From an uncultured Nitrospirota bacterium (lineage in GTDB: Bacteria > Nitrospirota > Nitrospiria > Nitrospirales > UBA8639): 64,000 nt of DNA. Made by a program: the position numbers and the translations under genes. Within the stretch, counting starts at the first letter, position 1; each line of letters begins with the position of its first letter. Location of the stretch: assembly GCA_937139405.1 (NCBI GenBank), contig CAKZPV010000017.1:1-64000 (forward strand), given 5' to 3'. Shown here piece by piece: positions 1 through 8,954 of this stretch. Below the pieces are notes generated by a model, which was given only the letters and a program-made list of their open reading frames with translations, was not told the origin of the DNA and ran no database searches.

Positions 1-2
1 GG

Positions 3-314
3 GGCGCAGAACGCGATATTCATGGGGTGGAAGAAGCCTTCATTCATCCCAATGTGGCGATGACCTTACCCGAGCGCGTGGGGGTGTTGTTTCAACCCGC
101 ACACACCGCCAAAATCTTGTATACCGCGTGGGTGCCGGTAGAGGTCTATCCCACGCCGATTCTGCCAAAACTTGCTCCCTCAACCCTGCGGCCCATCACC
201 GCGACACGTCCACTCAGCACCCAGACTGTCCCGCCAGAATCGAGTCAACAGAGCATTACCGGAAACCTCCACCCCCTGCCCCACGATCCGTTACCCACAA
301 AACCAGAAGCCTAA
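3..314 (+). CDS. Hypothetical protein, C-terminal part (cut by window edge)
   Basis: The frame is open from the first bases of the window and ends at TAA 312-314, so this is probably the 3' end of a longer gene. The visible ~100 residues include a run rich in Val, Leu and Pro (MTLPERVGVLFQPAHT) and a Pro/Thr/Ser-rich tail. I recognise no family. It lies outside the left attachment repeat of the island at 927-10438 and may belong to a neighbouring element at the same tRNA. The upstream start cannot be seen, and the GTG at 27 is probably internal. Confidence 0.4.
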   Translation, partial: GAERDIHGVEEAFIHPNVAMTLPERVGVLFQPAHTAKILYTAWVPVEVYPTPILPKLAPSTLRPITATRPLSTQTVPPESSQQSITGNLHPLPHDPLPTKPEA

Positions 315-376
315 ACAGGTCGACACAGAAAAAAGCATTGTCGCAATACAGGCACTCGGGTACGATACACCCAACT

Positions 377-655
377 ATGCCCACGAAACCGCCTGAATCC
401 ATCAAAATATTAGAAAAAGATCTCAAGCCGCTTCTGGCTTCCTCCCCTCCAATCACGTTTCACATCAGACAATCTGACACTGGCGGGTTTTTTATTGAAT
501 TTACCCATCAAAAGAAGAAATACATCCCTATCACCGTCCGTGGACATGTGCGAATATTTTTGGATGTCAGCCGCCTCATTACCTGGGCCGAATCCATTGG
601 CGTGGCCCGTGTCATCTTGGATGTCACGTTTGACTCATCCTCGACAAAAACCTAA
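377..655 (+). CDS. Small hypothetical protein (92 aa)
   Basis: The ATG at 377 opens a 92-residue product that starts MPTKPPESIKILEKDLKPLL and ends in Ser/Thr/Lys. The frame is open upstream to about 128, but the part before 377 is low-complexity Pro/Ser/Thr and overlaps the previous gene, so I prefer 377. The middle (KKKYIPITVRGHVRIFLDV) looks like a compact alpha/beta fold. There is no signal peptide and no membrane segment. Family unknown. It lies between a truncated gene and the tRNA-derived repeat. Confidence 0.4.
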   Translation: MPTKPPESIKILEKDLKPLLASSPPITFHIRQSDTGGFFIEFTHQKKKYIPITVRGHVRIFLDVSRLITWAESIGVARVILDVTFDSSSTKT

Positions 656-918
656 CCCCTAGCCCACCGCCACACACCAGAAAAGCGCGAAGTCTCAGAG
701 CACAGCCCTGACTACAAAAGAATGTCTGAATTTCACCCCCTCCAGTACCCGTTCTTGGAATATTGCCTTCTGTGCGTGTTCTGTTCGAATTCGGCCCCTT
801 TGTCAACGCATCAACCGCTTCTTAAGACTCTGGTCCTCCTCTTGCGCGTGTTTACCTTTTTAAGCTGCATTCGTGAACAGCCCCCATAGAGAAAAGCCCG
901 TGTTTTCCAAAAAATTTT

Positions 919-973
919 GAGCAGCTGACTCTTAATCAGCGGGCCACAGGTTCGACCCCTGTACGGCCCACCA
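919..973 (+). repeat. 3' portion of tRNA-Lys(CTT), left attachment site
   Basis: The sequence has the end of a D-stem (GAGC), a full anticodon arm (stem GCTGA/TCAGC, loop CTCTTAA, anticodon CTT), the T-arm ACAGG-TTCGACC-CCTGT, the acceptor 3' strand ACGGCCC and an encoded CCA. The 5' half (acceptor 5' strand and most of the D-arm) is missing upstream, so this is not a functional tRNA. Bases 927-974 recur exactly at 10391-10438. The integrase gene starts its 3' end 16 bp away, as is usual for tRNA-targeting tyrosine recombinases. Confidence 0.85.
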
Positions 974-988
974 TTATCTTTCAACCAC

Positions 989-2050
989 TTACGCGTTCAT
1001 CACCCCTTGTTCTGGCACAGGGTGTGATAGATTTGTGATAGCCCCTTCCCGATCTAAGAGATTGACTCCATCTCTCAAACTCTCCGAAGAATGATGCGCA
1101 TAGCGTTGCGTCATCACCGGGGACCGATGCCCTAACAGTGTTTGCACCTGATATAAATCCACCCCGGCCTGCACTAAGCGAGTGGCAAACGTATGTCGCA
1201 GATCATGGAAATGCAGATCCTGGATGTTGGCCGTGTGTAACGCTTTCCGAAAAGCCCGCCTGAGACCATGTCCATCTCGCTTTGTCCCAGCCACGCTCGG
1301 AAAAATGAATCCGGAGGACGTCTCGCACTTCTTCAGTTTCTCCGTCAAGAGGGCTAACACGGTTTCATTGAGGGGAATCGTCCGCTTGTCTCCATTTTTC
1401 GACAGAAGAATGGTGACCGTCCGTCGAAACACATCAACAGCTTCCCAGGTCAACGCGAGTATTTCACCCATTCGCATCCCGGTATGAAGCGCCACAAGCA
1501 CGACCTCCCGCAACCAGTGCGGACAAGCCGACAAAAGGCGCGCTTCCTCGTCCAAACATAACCACCGATCCCGTTTATTGTGCTCCCGTTCGAAGGAGAC
1601 ACGGCTAACAGGATTATCCTTCGCCCATTCCCACTCTTTGATCGCTAAGTTAAAGGCATGTTTCATGAGGGCCAATTCTCGGTTGATCGTCGCGGGCTTC
1701 ACCCCATCCTGATACCGTTTCCCCTTATACTGGACAATGAGTTTCGGAGTTACCTCGACTAAGGTGTACGGCCCGAAAAAGGGGGCGAGATTCTTGAGAT
1801 ACCCTCGTAACGCCCGTTGACTCGCCTTCTTCGGAATATGCTCTTGTTCGTAGCGATCCAACAGTTCGGCCACGGTCCGCTCAACTTCTTCCCCCTGCTC
1901 AAAATATTTGCCTTCAATGATCCGCACATGCACTTTGGAATAGATGGCTTCTGCCAGTTTGCGATCCGTCGTTTCGGTTGATCGACGAATTTGCTTGCCT
2001 TGAAACGTGATATTCATCCACCAGATCCTATGGCGTTTATAGAGCCCCAT
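989..2050 (-). CDS. Tyrosine recombinase (phage-type integrase)
   Basis: Site-specific recombinase of the lambda-integrase family, 353 aa from the ATG at 2050, which has a good ribosome site (AAAGGAGGG). An in-frame start 36 bp upstream is less likely. The N-terminal third is an AP2-like arm-binding region plus a SAM-like core-binding domain. The C-terminal catalytic domain shows the Arg in HTGMRMGE, the Lys in SKNGDKRTIPL, HDLRHTF (H-x-x-R), LLGHRS and the nucleophile Tyr in MTQRYAHH. The set is complete, so it is probably active. It overlaps the end of the upstream HTH gene by 14 bp and lies against the tRNA-derived repeat, so it most likely integrates and excises the island. Confidence 0.95.
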   Translation of the reverse strand: MGLYKRHRIWWMNITFQGKQIRRSTETTDRKLAEAIYSKVHVRIIEGKYFEQGEEVERTVAELLDRYEQEHIPKKASQRALRGYLKNLAPFFGPYTLVEVTPKLIVQYKGKRYQDGVKPATINRELALMKHAFNLAIKEWEWAKDNPVSRVSFEREHNKRDRWLCLDEEARLLSACPHWLREVVLVALHTGMRMGEILALTWEAVDVFRRTVTILLSKNGDKRTIPLNETVLALLTEKLKKCETSSGFIFPSVAGTKRDGHGLRRAFRKALHTANIQDLHFHDLRHTFATRLVQAGVDLYQVQTLLGHRSPVMTQRYAHHSSESLRDGVNLLDREGAITNLSHPVPEQGVMNA

Positions 2051-2378
2051 GGGTCCCTCCTTTCGCTGAAGGGCTCGATTGGCCATCTGGTTTCCCGTGT
2101 CCGGCAGTATAGACCTGGGCTTTCACCCGAGCAATGAGGCGATCGAGATCAATGGCCTTTGGGCTGAGGCCCCGACCTCGTTCGGGAGTTCTTCTCGAAT
2201 GCTCCCGGAATTGTTGAAGCCACGAATAAATCTCTTGTGCGTCAAAACGAATGAGTCTATGAATGTGAAGCGCGGGAATTTTTCCCTGCGCTACCCAGGC
2301 ATAGAGAGTCGAGGGCTTGATCTGTAAATAGGCGGAAAGGGTGGGGATCGTCCACAGACGAAGGGATGGCTTGGGCAT
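2037..2378 (-). CDS. Excisionase-like helix-turn-helix DNA-binding protein
   Basis: A 113-residue protein from the ATG at 2378, with an upstream AGGAAGGAG. Residues ~5-60 match the MerR/excisionase-type HTH_17 fold: a start like LWTIPTLSAYLQIKPSTLY, the recognition helix, then VAQGKIPALHIHRLIRFD and EIYSWLQQ. The rest is basic and probably disordered. It is translationally coupled to the integrase (14-bp overlap), the usual arrangement for a recombination directionality factor, although it could also be a plain repressor of the pair. Confidence 0.8.
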   Translation of the reverse strand: MPKPSLRLWTIPTLSAYLQIKPSTLYAWVAQGKIPALHIHRLIRFDAQEIYSWLQQFREHSRRTPERGRGLSPKAIDLDRLIARVKAQVYTAGHGKPDGQSSPSAKGGTHGAL

Positions 2379-3329
2379 AGTAAAACGACTCCTTCCTGAG
2401 TGCCCGCCTACCCAAGAAGACACATTCATACATTAATAAGTATAATAAGCTAGATTATTATACTTTACGTATATTCAAGTATGTCAAGAGGAAAGCCCAT
2501 GGCTGAACAATTTCTCGTTCCACATCCACACGATATGCATCCAGGGAATACAATGGCGATCTCCAGGAAATGAGTAAAACACACCAGAGATTCGAGGGAA
2601 GAGAAACTGAAAGATTTCAGAGCAGACTCTGGGAGAATCCAAGAGCAATATCCACAAAACCCTTCTGGTTTAGCAGCATAGTTGTGGGCCGTGAGAACCT
2701 AGCACGAGTTATTAATTGAGAATCTGTTTTAGGGGAGGGTTTTTATTCATGAGAGCAGAGAAACAATCAGAGAGAAAACTATGACCAGGGAAGGTTTCCT
2801 CAGAAAAACGAAATCATATGGAGAGTTCCAGATTTTTTTTGAAATAATACACTCGGGAATATTAGAGCCCTATTTTTTGGAGTCATAAGAAATAGTTCTT
2901 AAATTGGGTAGTTTTCGATGAGTAGAAAAAAAAACGTTTTTGGAAAAATCCTCTTGTGGGGAAGGATAAAACCGCTTTTCTCGTTTCTACTTTGAGGAAA
3001 ATGGGTCAATAAAACTATATACAGATTGTACTGGACCTGGTTGCATCGATTCAAAAACCTGCGTACCCGTGGGGCTGTCCACACATAACCGTTATTCAGG
3101 AAATTTGATCTACATAGGCAAGGATCATAAAAGAATCTTATAGTGGGAGAAGCAGAATAGAAATGGAAAAAATAAAATCTCGTTAAAAATTTTCCTTGTC
3201 CCACACTGCACCTGTCCAAGAATTTTGATTTAGTTTAAAAAAAAAGTTATTTTCTCTAGGCCTTTCTCTAAAAAAGAAAATTTTTCCACTTTTCTTATTG
3301 TTTAGTTTTTATGTATTGAGAGGTTCTCA
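2379..3329. other. Intergenic region upstream of the integrase pair
   Basis: This ~950-bp stretch is visibly AT-rich with many A and T runs, above all at 2820-2960 and 3230-3300. I see no convincing coding frame; a frame at 2899-3219 reads low-complexity Phe/Tyr-rich sequence. It probably holds the divergent promoters of the excisionase-like gene (leftward) and the zinc-ribbon gene (rightward). Confidence 0.4.
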
Positions 3330-4772
3330 ATGGATGAAACCAAAGTATGTCCCGAAAGGCCAAACTTTTGCATTGCATGTGGGGAGAAGCTTGAACCTAG
3401 TGAAAGTTTCTGCACCCAATGTGGGAAGGCAGTCCCTCAACGCACACAAGGCCATGAGAAAAAGGTTGAACCACAAAATAAATTTTATCGGAATAATCCA
3501 ACGACGACCAACAAGGCAATACAGGAGATATATGAACAACAGCTTTCTCCACTTCAAGCCAATATTGTCGATTGTTGGCACGCGATGACTCAACTACACG
3601 GGTCAGTTTACACCTACCCCAATATCCCTGAAGGAATCTTCGATGATATTGAGGCCAATATTGAGCCTTTTGATGAAAATGAACCTATTGTAGGCGTCCA
3701 AAATAACACCCTGCTGAGCTCTACTTTGGATGGGGCAGTCTTCACCACAACAGGTGTCTATTGGAAAAACCGGGATGGGCACCATGGGCGTATCCGCTAC
3801 ACGGATATCCTATCCGAAGATGTTGTCTTTGAACTCTCAACACTCGGGGCAACCAAATTTTTTGTAACAGAAACCCAGTACATAGAGTTAGAGTTGCTTG
3901 ACGACCCAGACACCCTGAAAAAATTGGTCTCTTTCGTTCGCAACGCGGCGTCACTTTCACATCAAGCTTTTCCTGGCAAGTGTGAGAAATTTGCTTTAGC
4001 TTCGAGTGCAAAGGTAAGGAATAATGAGACGAAAATTGAAACACAAAATGGTGAATTCCACCACGAACCTGAACTGGAGAAAAAAGACAACGGAAATAAT
4101 AATACTAGTTGGTCAACAAATAAGCACTTAATACAGTGGCTAGGTATTGGTCTTTTTGGTGTACTTATTCTTTTTTGGCCCTTTTCTAAACCTCCGGTCA
4201 TTCTGCTTGGTTTAGGCCTTGTGTATATAGTGTACCTAATGATTTCGATGTTTAAAGATGATGTAATGCATCGTTTCGCAACAGAATCGCAAGTCATTCC
4301 CTTTCATTGGTTTGACCTTTTTTCAGCTGGTATGCGTGGGGTGACTGACTTTGTTGAATCGGTAAAGATTTGGTTTGCTGTAGTAATTTTCTTCATAGTC
4401 CTATTTGCAATAAAGGGCCATTCTTTTAGAAGTAACTTTTCTTTTTTATTTTTTTTCACTTTAATCACGGTTTTAACTGTTATTCCCTTATGTGTGGTCC
4501 CTTATAGTGTTGGTAAATATTCTCGGAAAGTAGCTCAAAGTATATTTACAAGAGAGTTTGGTTTTTCTGCAGGAGGAACAACAATATTTTGTTTTCTCGT
4601 TTCCCTGCCTATATTTTTCCTGGTGATCCCATTGGTTCTTAATCTACTTAGTAGTTATTCAGGGGAACCAACTCCAGTGGATTTATTAAAATTCTTCAAT
4701 CAATTGGGTTGGGGAGGTGCCACTGTGATTTCAGCAATCGCTTTCTTTTTTGGAAGATATCTGGGGGATTAA
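3330..4772 (+). CDS. Zinc-ribbon membrane protein with a PH-like middle region
   Basis: 480 aa. Residues ~10-36 form a four-Cys zinc ribbon (CIACGEKL, then CTQCGKAV). Residues ~105-205 look like a bacterial PH/YokE-type domain (VGVQNNTLL, GVYWKN, IRYTDI). After a hydrophilic linker with acidic and Asn runs, the C-terminal half carries about five hydrophobic segments from residue ~272 to the end. The product is therefore probably an inner-membrane protein with a cytosolic sensing head. Function unknown; zinc-ribbon plus membrane architectures occur in stress and defence proteins, but nothing here proves that. Next gene 54 bp downstream on the same strand. Confidence 0.75.
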   Translation: MDETKVCPERPNFCIACGEKLEPSESFCTQCGKAVPQRTQGHEKKVEPQNKFYRNNPTTTNKAIQEIYEQQLSPLQANIVDCWHAMTQLHGSVYTYPNIPEGIFDDIEANIEPFDENEPIVGVQNNTLLSSTLDGAVFTTTGVYWKNRDGHHGRIRYTDILSEDVVFELSTLGATKFFVTETQYIELELLDDPDTLKKLVSFVRNAASLSHQAFPGKCEKFALASSAKVRNNETKIETQNGEFHHEPELEKKDNGNNNTSWSTNKHLIQWLGIGLFGVLILFWPFSKPPVILLGLGLVYIVYLMISMFKDDVMHRFATESQVIPFHWFDLFSAGMRGVTDFVESVKIWFAVVIFFIVLFAIKGHSFRSNFSFLFFFTLITVLTVIPLCVVPYSVGKYSRKVAQSIFTREFGFSAGGTTIFCFLVSLPIFFLVIPLVLNLLSSYSGEPTPVDLLKFFNQLGWGGATVISAIAFFFGRYLGD

Positions 4773-4826
4773 TCAGTCTAGCCCAACAATGGATGATCGA
4801 CAATGAAAAGTTAAGGGAAAAATTTT

Positions 4827-5525
4827 ATGAAACTGGCTCGGAATATGTCTTTCAAAGTTGTATTTGTTTCCATCATTTTTTTATGTGTTAACGTTTACGC
4901 TGAAGACCTTCGATTAGCGGATCAGCAATATATAGATCCCAAGGGATTTTTTACGATCGTTCCCCCGGATGGGTGGAGCAAAACTGAATATCCGCAAGAC
5001 CCGCGGGGAAAGGTTGCCTTTCTGACTGCCGGGGATCACGTGGATTTGCGGGTGTTGGTCAATGCAGTGGAATTTTCCACATTAGAAGACTTAGTCTCCT
5101 TCTGTCAGAATGTAGAAAAGCGCCTGGGAATAAATACTCATATCAATAGGACTACATTTGATGGAAGACCTGCGGTTCAACGAACATTTACTATGAAAGG
5201 GTCAAAATTCCTCTATTACGATTTTTTAATAGGCAATGTTGATCATAACCTGGCCTACAGTGCCCCTGTGGGTAGCTATGAAAAATTCCTCTCGCTTATA
5301 TCTAAAAGCCTGGAAACCTATGAACCCGCGGTCAAGGTTGTTTCTGACAGAGTCGGTGATCAGCATCTGATCGCGAAGAAAAAGCGACTGACAGAGTTAA
5401 TGCTAGAAAACGGCAACTACGATCTGGCAATCCATTATGCGGACGAAGGACTGAAAATTGACCTCGATAATAAAACGTTGCACGAGCTACGCATTCGAGC
5501 AGTAAGCAAAATGAAGGGGAAATAG
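4827..5525 (+). CDS. Secreted protein with PsbP-like fold and short helical tail
   Basis: 232 aa with a Sec signal peptide (basic MKLARNMSFK, hydrophobic core, cleavage probably after NVYA). An AAGGGA site precedes the ATG. Residues ~35-170 resemble the PsbP/PspC-like alpha/beta sandwich of many exported lipid- or ligand-binding proteins (GFFTIVPPDGWSK). Residues ~190-228 could be one tetratricopeptide-like hairpin (NGNYDLAIHYADEGLKID). It follows the membrane zinc-ribbon gene and precedes another exported protein, so the three may form one transcription unit. No enzymatic motif is visible. Confidence 0.65.
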   Translation: MKLARNMSFKVVFVSIIFLCVNVYAEDLRLADQQYIDPKGFFTIVPPDGWSKTEYPQDPRGKVAFLTAGDHVDLRVLVNAVEFSTLEDLVSFCQNVEKRLGINTHINRTTFDGRPAVQRTFTMKGSKFLYYDFLIGNVDHNLAYSAPVGSYEKFLSLISKSLETYEPAVKVVSDRVGDQHLIAKKKRLTELMLENGNYDLAIHYADEGLKIDLDNKTLHELRIRAVSKMKGK

Positions 5526-5647
5526 TACTTCCTAATAACTGTCTGCTTGACTGGGGAGCCTGCTTCTGAACTGCAACTTGCACGGCATGAATGAAAATAC
5601 ACATAAGATATAGAGGTAGCTCCCTGGCAAAATACAGATGGGGAAAA

Positions 5648-6913
5648 ATGAGCCTTCCCCATAGACTAAGTTTTGTCATACTCGGAGGGTTTTGGGGGGT
5701 GCTGCTGATTCTGTGCACCGAATTAGCACTGGCCCAAGATCCACCTATATATACATTTTCCTATTCCATTTCTCATGATGACCTAGCATTTTCAAAGCAA
5801 ATTCCTCTTGAAAAGCATTTGACAGAAATACTGGAAAAAGCAGGTTTTGAAATTGCCACCCAAGAGGAAATACCGTCTGATCTTGCATTGGGAATAGAGG
5901 TGCGAGGAATTCCGGTGGGCGCCAGTTATAGGGTTATGTTTGAAGAGGGAACCCTATACACTGGGGCTGAAATTCAAGGAACCATTTCTGGCGAATCATC
6001 AAAATCAAAAGTCTTGGAAAAACCATTTTCTGGGAGAATAGCCCCGCCAAGTAGAATAGAATTTACCTCTTATTTGGGCATGTCCTCAATTTATGAAACC
6101 GGTTACATAAATAAAAAAAATGCACCCTTTCCAAAGGCATGGGCCATCTCAGATTTTTGGAATGTTTTGGGAAGAATTATTGGAAAGACGCTTGGTAGGA
6201 ATGCCTCTATTTCATTTTGGATTGGCGTGATTCAAGCAACCAGTCTTGAATTAGGTGAGAAGGCAACTATTGGGCTAAAGGAAATTGGGCCTAAGACCGT
6301 TCCAAGTTTAATACCACTTTTTGATTCTCCCTATCGGGAACGAGCACTTACGACGATTTATCAAATAGGCAAACCCGCTGTCCCATATCTAATTTCTGGA
6401 CTTGAAAAAAATAATATTCCTATTCAGATGGGAATTGCTGACGCATTAGGACGTATTCAAGATCCAAAAGGCATTCCAACCTTAACGAAACTATCGACCA
6501 ACCGTGATCCTACAGTACGAGCCATGGCCATTAAGGGGTTAGGAGAAATTAGGGCTACGGAGGTTATCCCTTTATTAAGAAAAGCATTAAAAGACCCAGA
6601 TCCTGTTGTCCAGAGTAATGCAGTAACGGGGATAAAAAACTTTGGGAGCAAGGGTCTTGATATATTAATCAATGAGCTTCACGTGGAAAATTATGACCAT
6701 CTTAAAACTGTAGCCAATGCCCTTGGTGATATGGGTCAAAAAAAGGCCATTAGGCCGTTAATTGAAACGTTAAAAACACTGAACAAACAAAGTAGCGTAC
6801 CGAATTTTTATCGTACACCTATCCTAGAGGCTTTAAAAAACCTTTCAGGCCAGGATCTTGGTGTAAGTTCTAAAACTTGGTTAAGGTGGTGGGAATCTGA
6901 AGGACAATTTTAA
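5648..6913 (+). CDS. Exported HEAT-repeat protein
   Basis: 421 aa from the ATG at 5648; an upstream in-frame ATG at 5591 would add 19 residues ahead of a normal signal peptide, so I prefer the later start. The signal peptide ends near ELALAQ. Residues ~30-200 are unassigned. From ~205 onward there are five or so HEAT/PBS-lyase-type repeats (ADALGRIQDPKGIPTL, IKGLGEIRATEVIPLL, ANALGDMGQKKAIRPL), ending in KTWLRWWES. HEAT repeats make a curved protein-binding scaffold, here probably periplasmic. The partner is unknown. Confidence 0.8.
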   Translation: MSLPHRLSFVILGGFWGVLLILCTELALAQDPPIYTFSYSISHDDLAFSKQIPLEKHLTEILEKAGFEIATQEEIPSDLALGIEVRGIPVGASYRVMFEEGTLYTGAEIQGTISGESSKSKVLEKPFSGRIAPPSRIEFTSYLGMSSIYETGYINKKNAPFPKAWAISDFWNVLGRIIGKTLGRNASISFWIGVIQATSLELGEKATIGLKEIGPKTVPSLIPLFDSPYRERALTTIYQIGKPAVPYLISGLEKNNIPIQMGIADALGRIQDPKGIPTLTKLSTNRDPTVRAMAIKGLGEIRATEVIPLLRKALKDPDPVVQSNAVTGIKNFGSKGLDILINELHVENYDHLKTVANALGDMGQKKAIRPLIETLKTLNKQSSVPNFYRTPILEALKNLSGQDLGVSSKTWLRWWESEGQF

Positions 6914-7447
6914 AAACCTACAATTTATCAAGTCATGCTCTTGAGATAACCTTATTCGATTTTTAACGATCAGGTTTTTGTCTGCCCTTTCTTTCTGTCG
7001 ATTCCAAGTCTTATTTTTCAAGTCTAATACCATAATGGAATCCAATACTTTGCTCCTAACATTCCTTAACGTACGATATTGTCCGTTCTATGGAACGCCC
7101 TCAGTTGATCTATCCTGATCTCCAGCTTAACCCATCTGAAAATGGGGTCGAATTATCACCAAACAAAGCCCACGTGAAGGCCATTTTAAAAGCCCAATAA
7201 GCTCACGCATGTTTAAGCACCAGACTTACGCATAAACGGTACCGCCTGTGGAAAACCCCAGTGAATACAAGATGTTATCCACGCATAAACGGTATCACTC
7301 ACTCTATATACCTATAATCCCCTATAATAAATACTCCTGTAGCTGTTCCGCGAAATGTGTGGAACAATTTCACCTACCCTCCGCTCGCAAGCTCGCTCCG
7401 CCCCGCGCGAAGACGCGCGGCCTTAGAAAAAGTGAATCCAGCCAAAA
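6914..7447. other. Non-coding stretch with paired DnaA-like boxes and iterons
   Basis: No credible gene. Two copies of ACGCATAAACGGTA lie at 7228-7241 and 7281-7294. TGTGGAAAA (7248-7256, complement of TTTTCCACA) and TTATCCACG (7275-7283) resemble DnaA boxes in opposite orientations. An AT-rich tract (7300-7335) follows. The arrangement resembles a small iteron-type replication origin, but only two iterons are present and no replication initiator gene is seen nearby. Confidence 0.4.
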
Positions 7448-7957
7448 GGCTGGATAAGCATTTTGAGATAGAAAGAAAATGTGCTGGAAAAAGAACTGCG
7501 CATTTTATAGGTGATGCGAATGGTGCAGATAAAGCCATGCAAACGTATTTAGCAGATCGAAGGTATAGACAGGCAACAGTATTTCGTGCTGGCTCGGAAT
7601 GCCGTAACAATATTGGTCAATGGGAAACCCGGTATATTGAAATGAACGGATAGGAAAAGAATTTTGCGTTCTACGCTGCTAAAGACAAGGCCATGATCGA
7701 GGAAGCTGATTATGGCTTGATGTTATGGGATGGTGTAAGCAATGGGGACGCTGAATAATGTATTGAATCTTGTTGAACGCGGAAAACAAGTCGCGGTGTA
7801 TTTTTCCCCACAAAAAGAATTTCTCACCATCCAGTCATGGGATGATATCAAAGCACTCCTTTCAAAATGCCTTCCAGAAAACATTCGTAGCTTTGATAAT
7901 AATATTGGTCTTTCGAAAAAGGTTGATGCACCCTCACGTCAGTTAAGCTTTATTTAG
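7448..7957 (+). pseudogene. Broken SLOG/nucleotide-binding-like gene
   Basis: Three pieces read as one protein: a segment with IGDANGADKAMQTYLADRRY and CRNNIGQWETRYIE, then after an in-frame TAG (7651-7653) NFAFYAAKDKAMIEEADYGL, then after a frameshift near 7741-7750 GTLNNVLNLVERGKQVAVYF. I know this order (IGDANG-x-DKA, CRNN-x-G-x-W, KDKAM, DYGLM-x-WDG, SKGTLNN) from a Rossmann/SLOG-like family of small bacterial proteins. The N-terminal strand is also missing. The gene is therefore dead by at least one stop and one frameshift unless both are sequencing errors. Confidence 0.7.
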
Positions 7958-7983
7958 CTTCTCCATTTTCATGGTATAAAACG

Positions 7984-8214
7984 CTAATTATTCGAATACA
8001 GTCTTTGATGAAGGTCGTTGACGGCATCAACGAAATTCTCAAATTGTTCTTTGTTGTCAAACTCTGCGATTGAACCCGTATACGCGGCACCCACTGAGCC
8101 AATTCTTACTTCTGGTACTCCATGATTATCAACAACCTCAACCTGACATTTAGACCGATTACCTTTATTGTCATTGGCAGTTACTTCTTCATCAAAAAAG
8201 ATTAGCGCTCCCAT
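7984..8214 (-). CDS. Small hypothetical protein (76 aa)
   Basis: The ATG at 8214 has a strong ribosome site (AAAGGAGGT) ideally spaced; a GTG six bases upstream lies inside that site. The product is acidic and soluble (MGALIFFDEEVTANDNKGNR at the N-terminus), with predicted strands then an amphipathic C-terminal helix (QFENFVDAVNDLHQRL). I recognise no family. It is the last of three leftward small genes and is likely co-transcribed with them. Confidence 0.6.
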   Translation of the reverse strand: MGALIFFDEEVTANDNKGNRSKCQVEVVDNHGVPEVRIGSVGAAYTGSIAEFDNKEQFENFVDAVNDLHQRLYSNN

Positions 8215-8241
8215 AAGCACCTCCTTTAATAAGCAAACAAT

Positions 8242-8673
8242 TTAAATTTTCTTTTTCGCGGCACCGTGGCCTTGGTGCTTTGAAAGAGGTTCCTTGCATT
8301 CATGTTCAATTGTTCCTGTTTCAGGATTTGTAACGGTCTCGTGATATAAATCATTTTTGCGGTCAATGATTCGGCTCAGTTTTTTCCACATGCCGGTCTT
8401 ACGGTGAAGATCATCACCATGAATCTGCTCTAAAACGGGTCTTTTTTTACCATCCTCTCTTCCTTTGAGACCTAATTTATCCCTGATGCCAATTGTTTCC
8501 TGAACCGAAACGTGAATCACACGCAGTGATGATCCGCAATGCGGGCATGGAGTTTCTTCAACTGAGTCGTCGCAAGACCCGCAAACGGAAGACTGTGTTG
8601 ATTCAGGCATTGAGAATTTATTTCCGCCGGTTATAGGGACTTTGATTGGTTGGTTTGAGGGAAATCCCTTCAT
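8242..8673 (-). CDS. Zinc-ribbon hypothetical protein
   Basis: 143 aa from the ATG at 8673, or 122 aa from the ATG at 8610; neither has a clear ribosome site. CGSCDD and CPHCGSSL (about 13 residues apart) make a treble zinc-ribbon-like Cys4 site. The C-terminal part is Lys/His-rich and ends KKKI. Similar proteins occur as cargo in proteobacterial islands, with no known function that I can cite. With the longer start it overlaps the next gene by 56 bp. Confidence 0.6.
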   Translation of the reverse strand: MKGFPSNQPIKVPITGGNKFSMPESTQSSVCGSCDDSVEETPCPHCGSSLRVIHVSVQETIGIRDKLGLKGREDGKKRPVLEQIHGDDLHRKTGMWKKLSRIIDRKNDLYHETVTNPETGTIEHECKEPLSKHQGHGAAKKKI

Positions 8674-8821
8674 CGCTGGCCTTTGAATACACAGAGTCTG
8701 GAGTACGACCCAGTTTGAAGCCCATCACACGGGTTGGTGTGTTTTCTTTCGCTAGGGTTTTGAGCTCTTTGACGTCTTTCGGAGTCCAGGATTTTCCGTG
8801 GTTGGGGGGTGTTTTGGCCAT
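8618..8821 (-). CDS. Small SANT/Myb-like DNA-binding protein
   Basis: 67 aa. The sequence NHGKSWTPKDVKELKTLAKE followed by TPTRVMGFKLGRTPDSVYSKASDEG is the helix-turn-helix pattern of short SANT/Myb-like bacterial proteins: a Trp-anchored first helix and a K/R-rich recognition helix with LGRTPD-V-S-A. The tail is basic. The start ATG is at 8821. It may regulate the leftward cluster or the island; the target is unknown. Confidence 0.65.
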   Translation of the reverse strand: MAKTPPNHGKSWTPKDVKELKTLAKENTPTRVMGFKLGRTPDSVYSKASDEGISLKPTNQSPYNRRK

Positions 8822-8954
8822 GATGGCTCCTTTCGCATAACGTGAGTGATGTACAATCCTGCTGTTATTTCCAGATAACTACACTTAGGTAAAAGTCAAG
8901 AGTGGTGAGCGTCGGTAAATTGGTCTTGCCCAACACAGGTGCCAAAACGTCCAT

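Noticed and set aside
919-973. A functional tRNA-Lys gene
   Set aside because: Only the last ~55 bases exist; acceptor 5' strand and D-arm are absent on the left, so it cannot fold fully.
2899-3219. Leftward 106-aa frame
   Set aside because: AT-driven composition (Phe, Tyr, Ser, Arg), no ribosome site, no domain.
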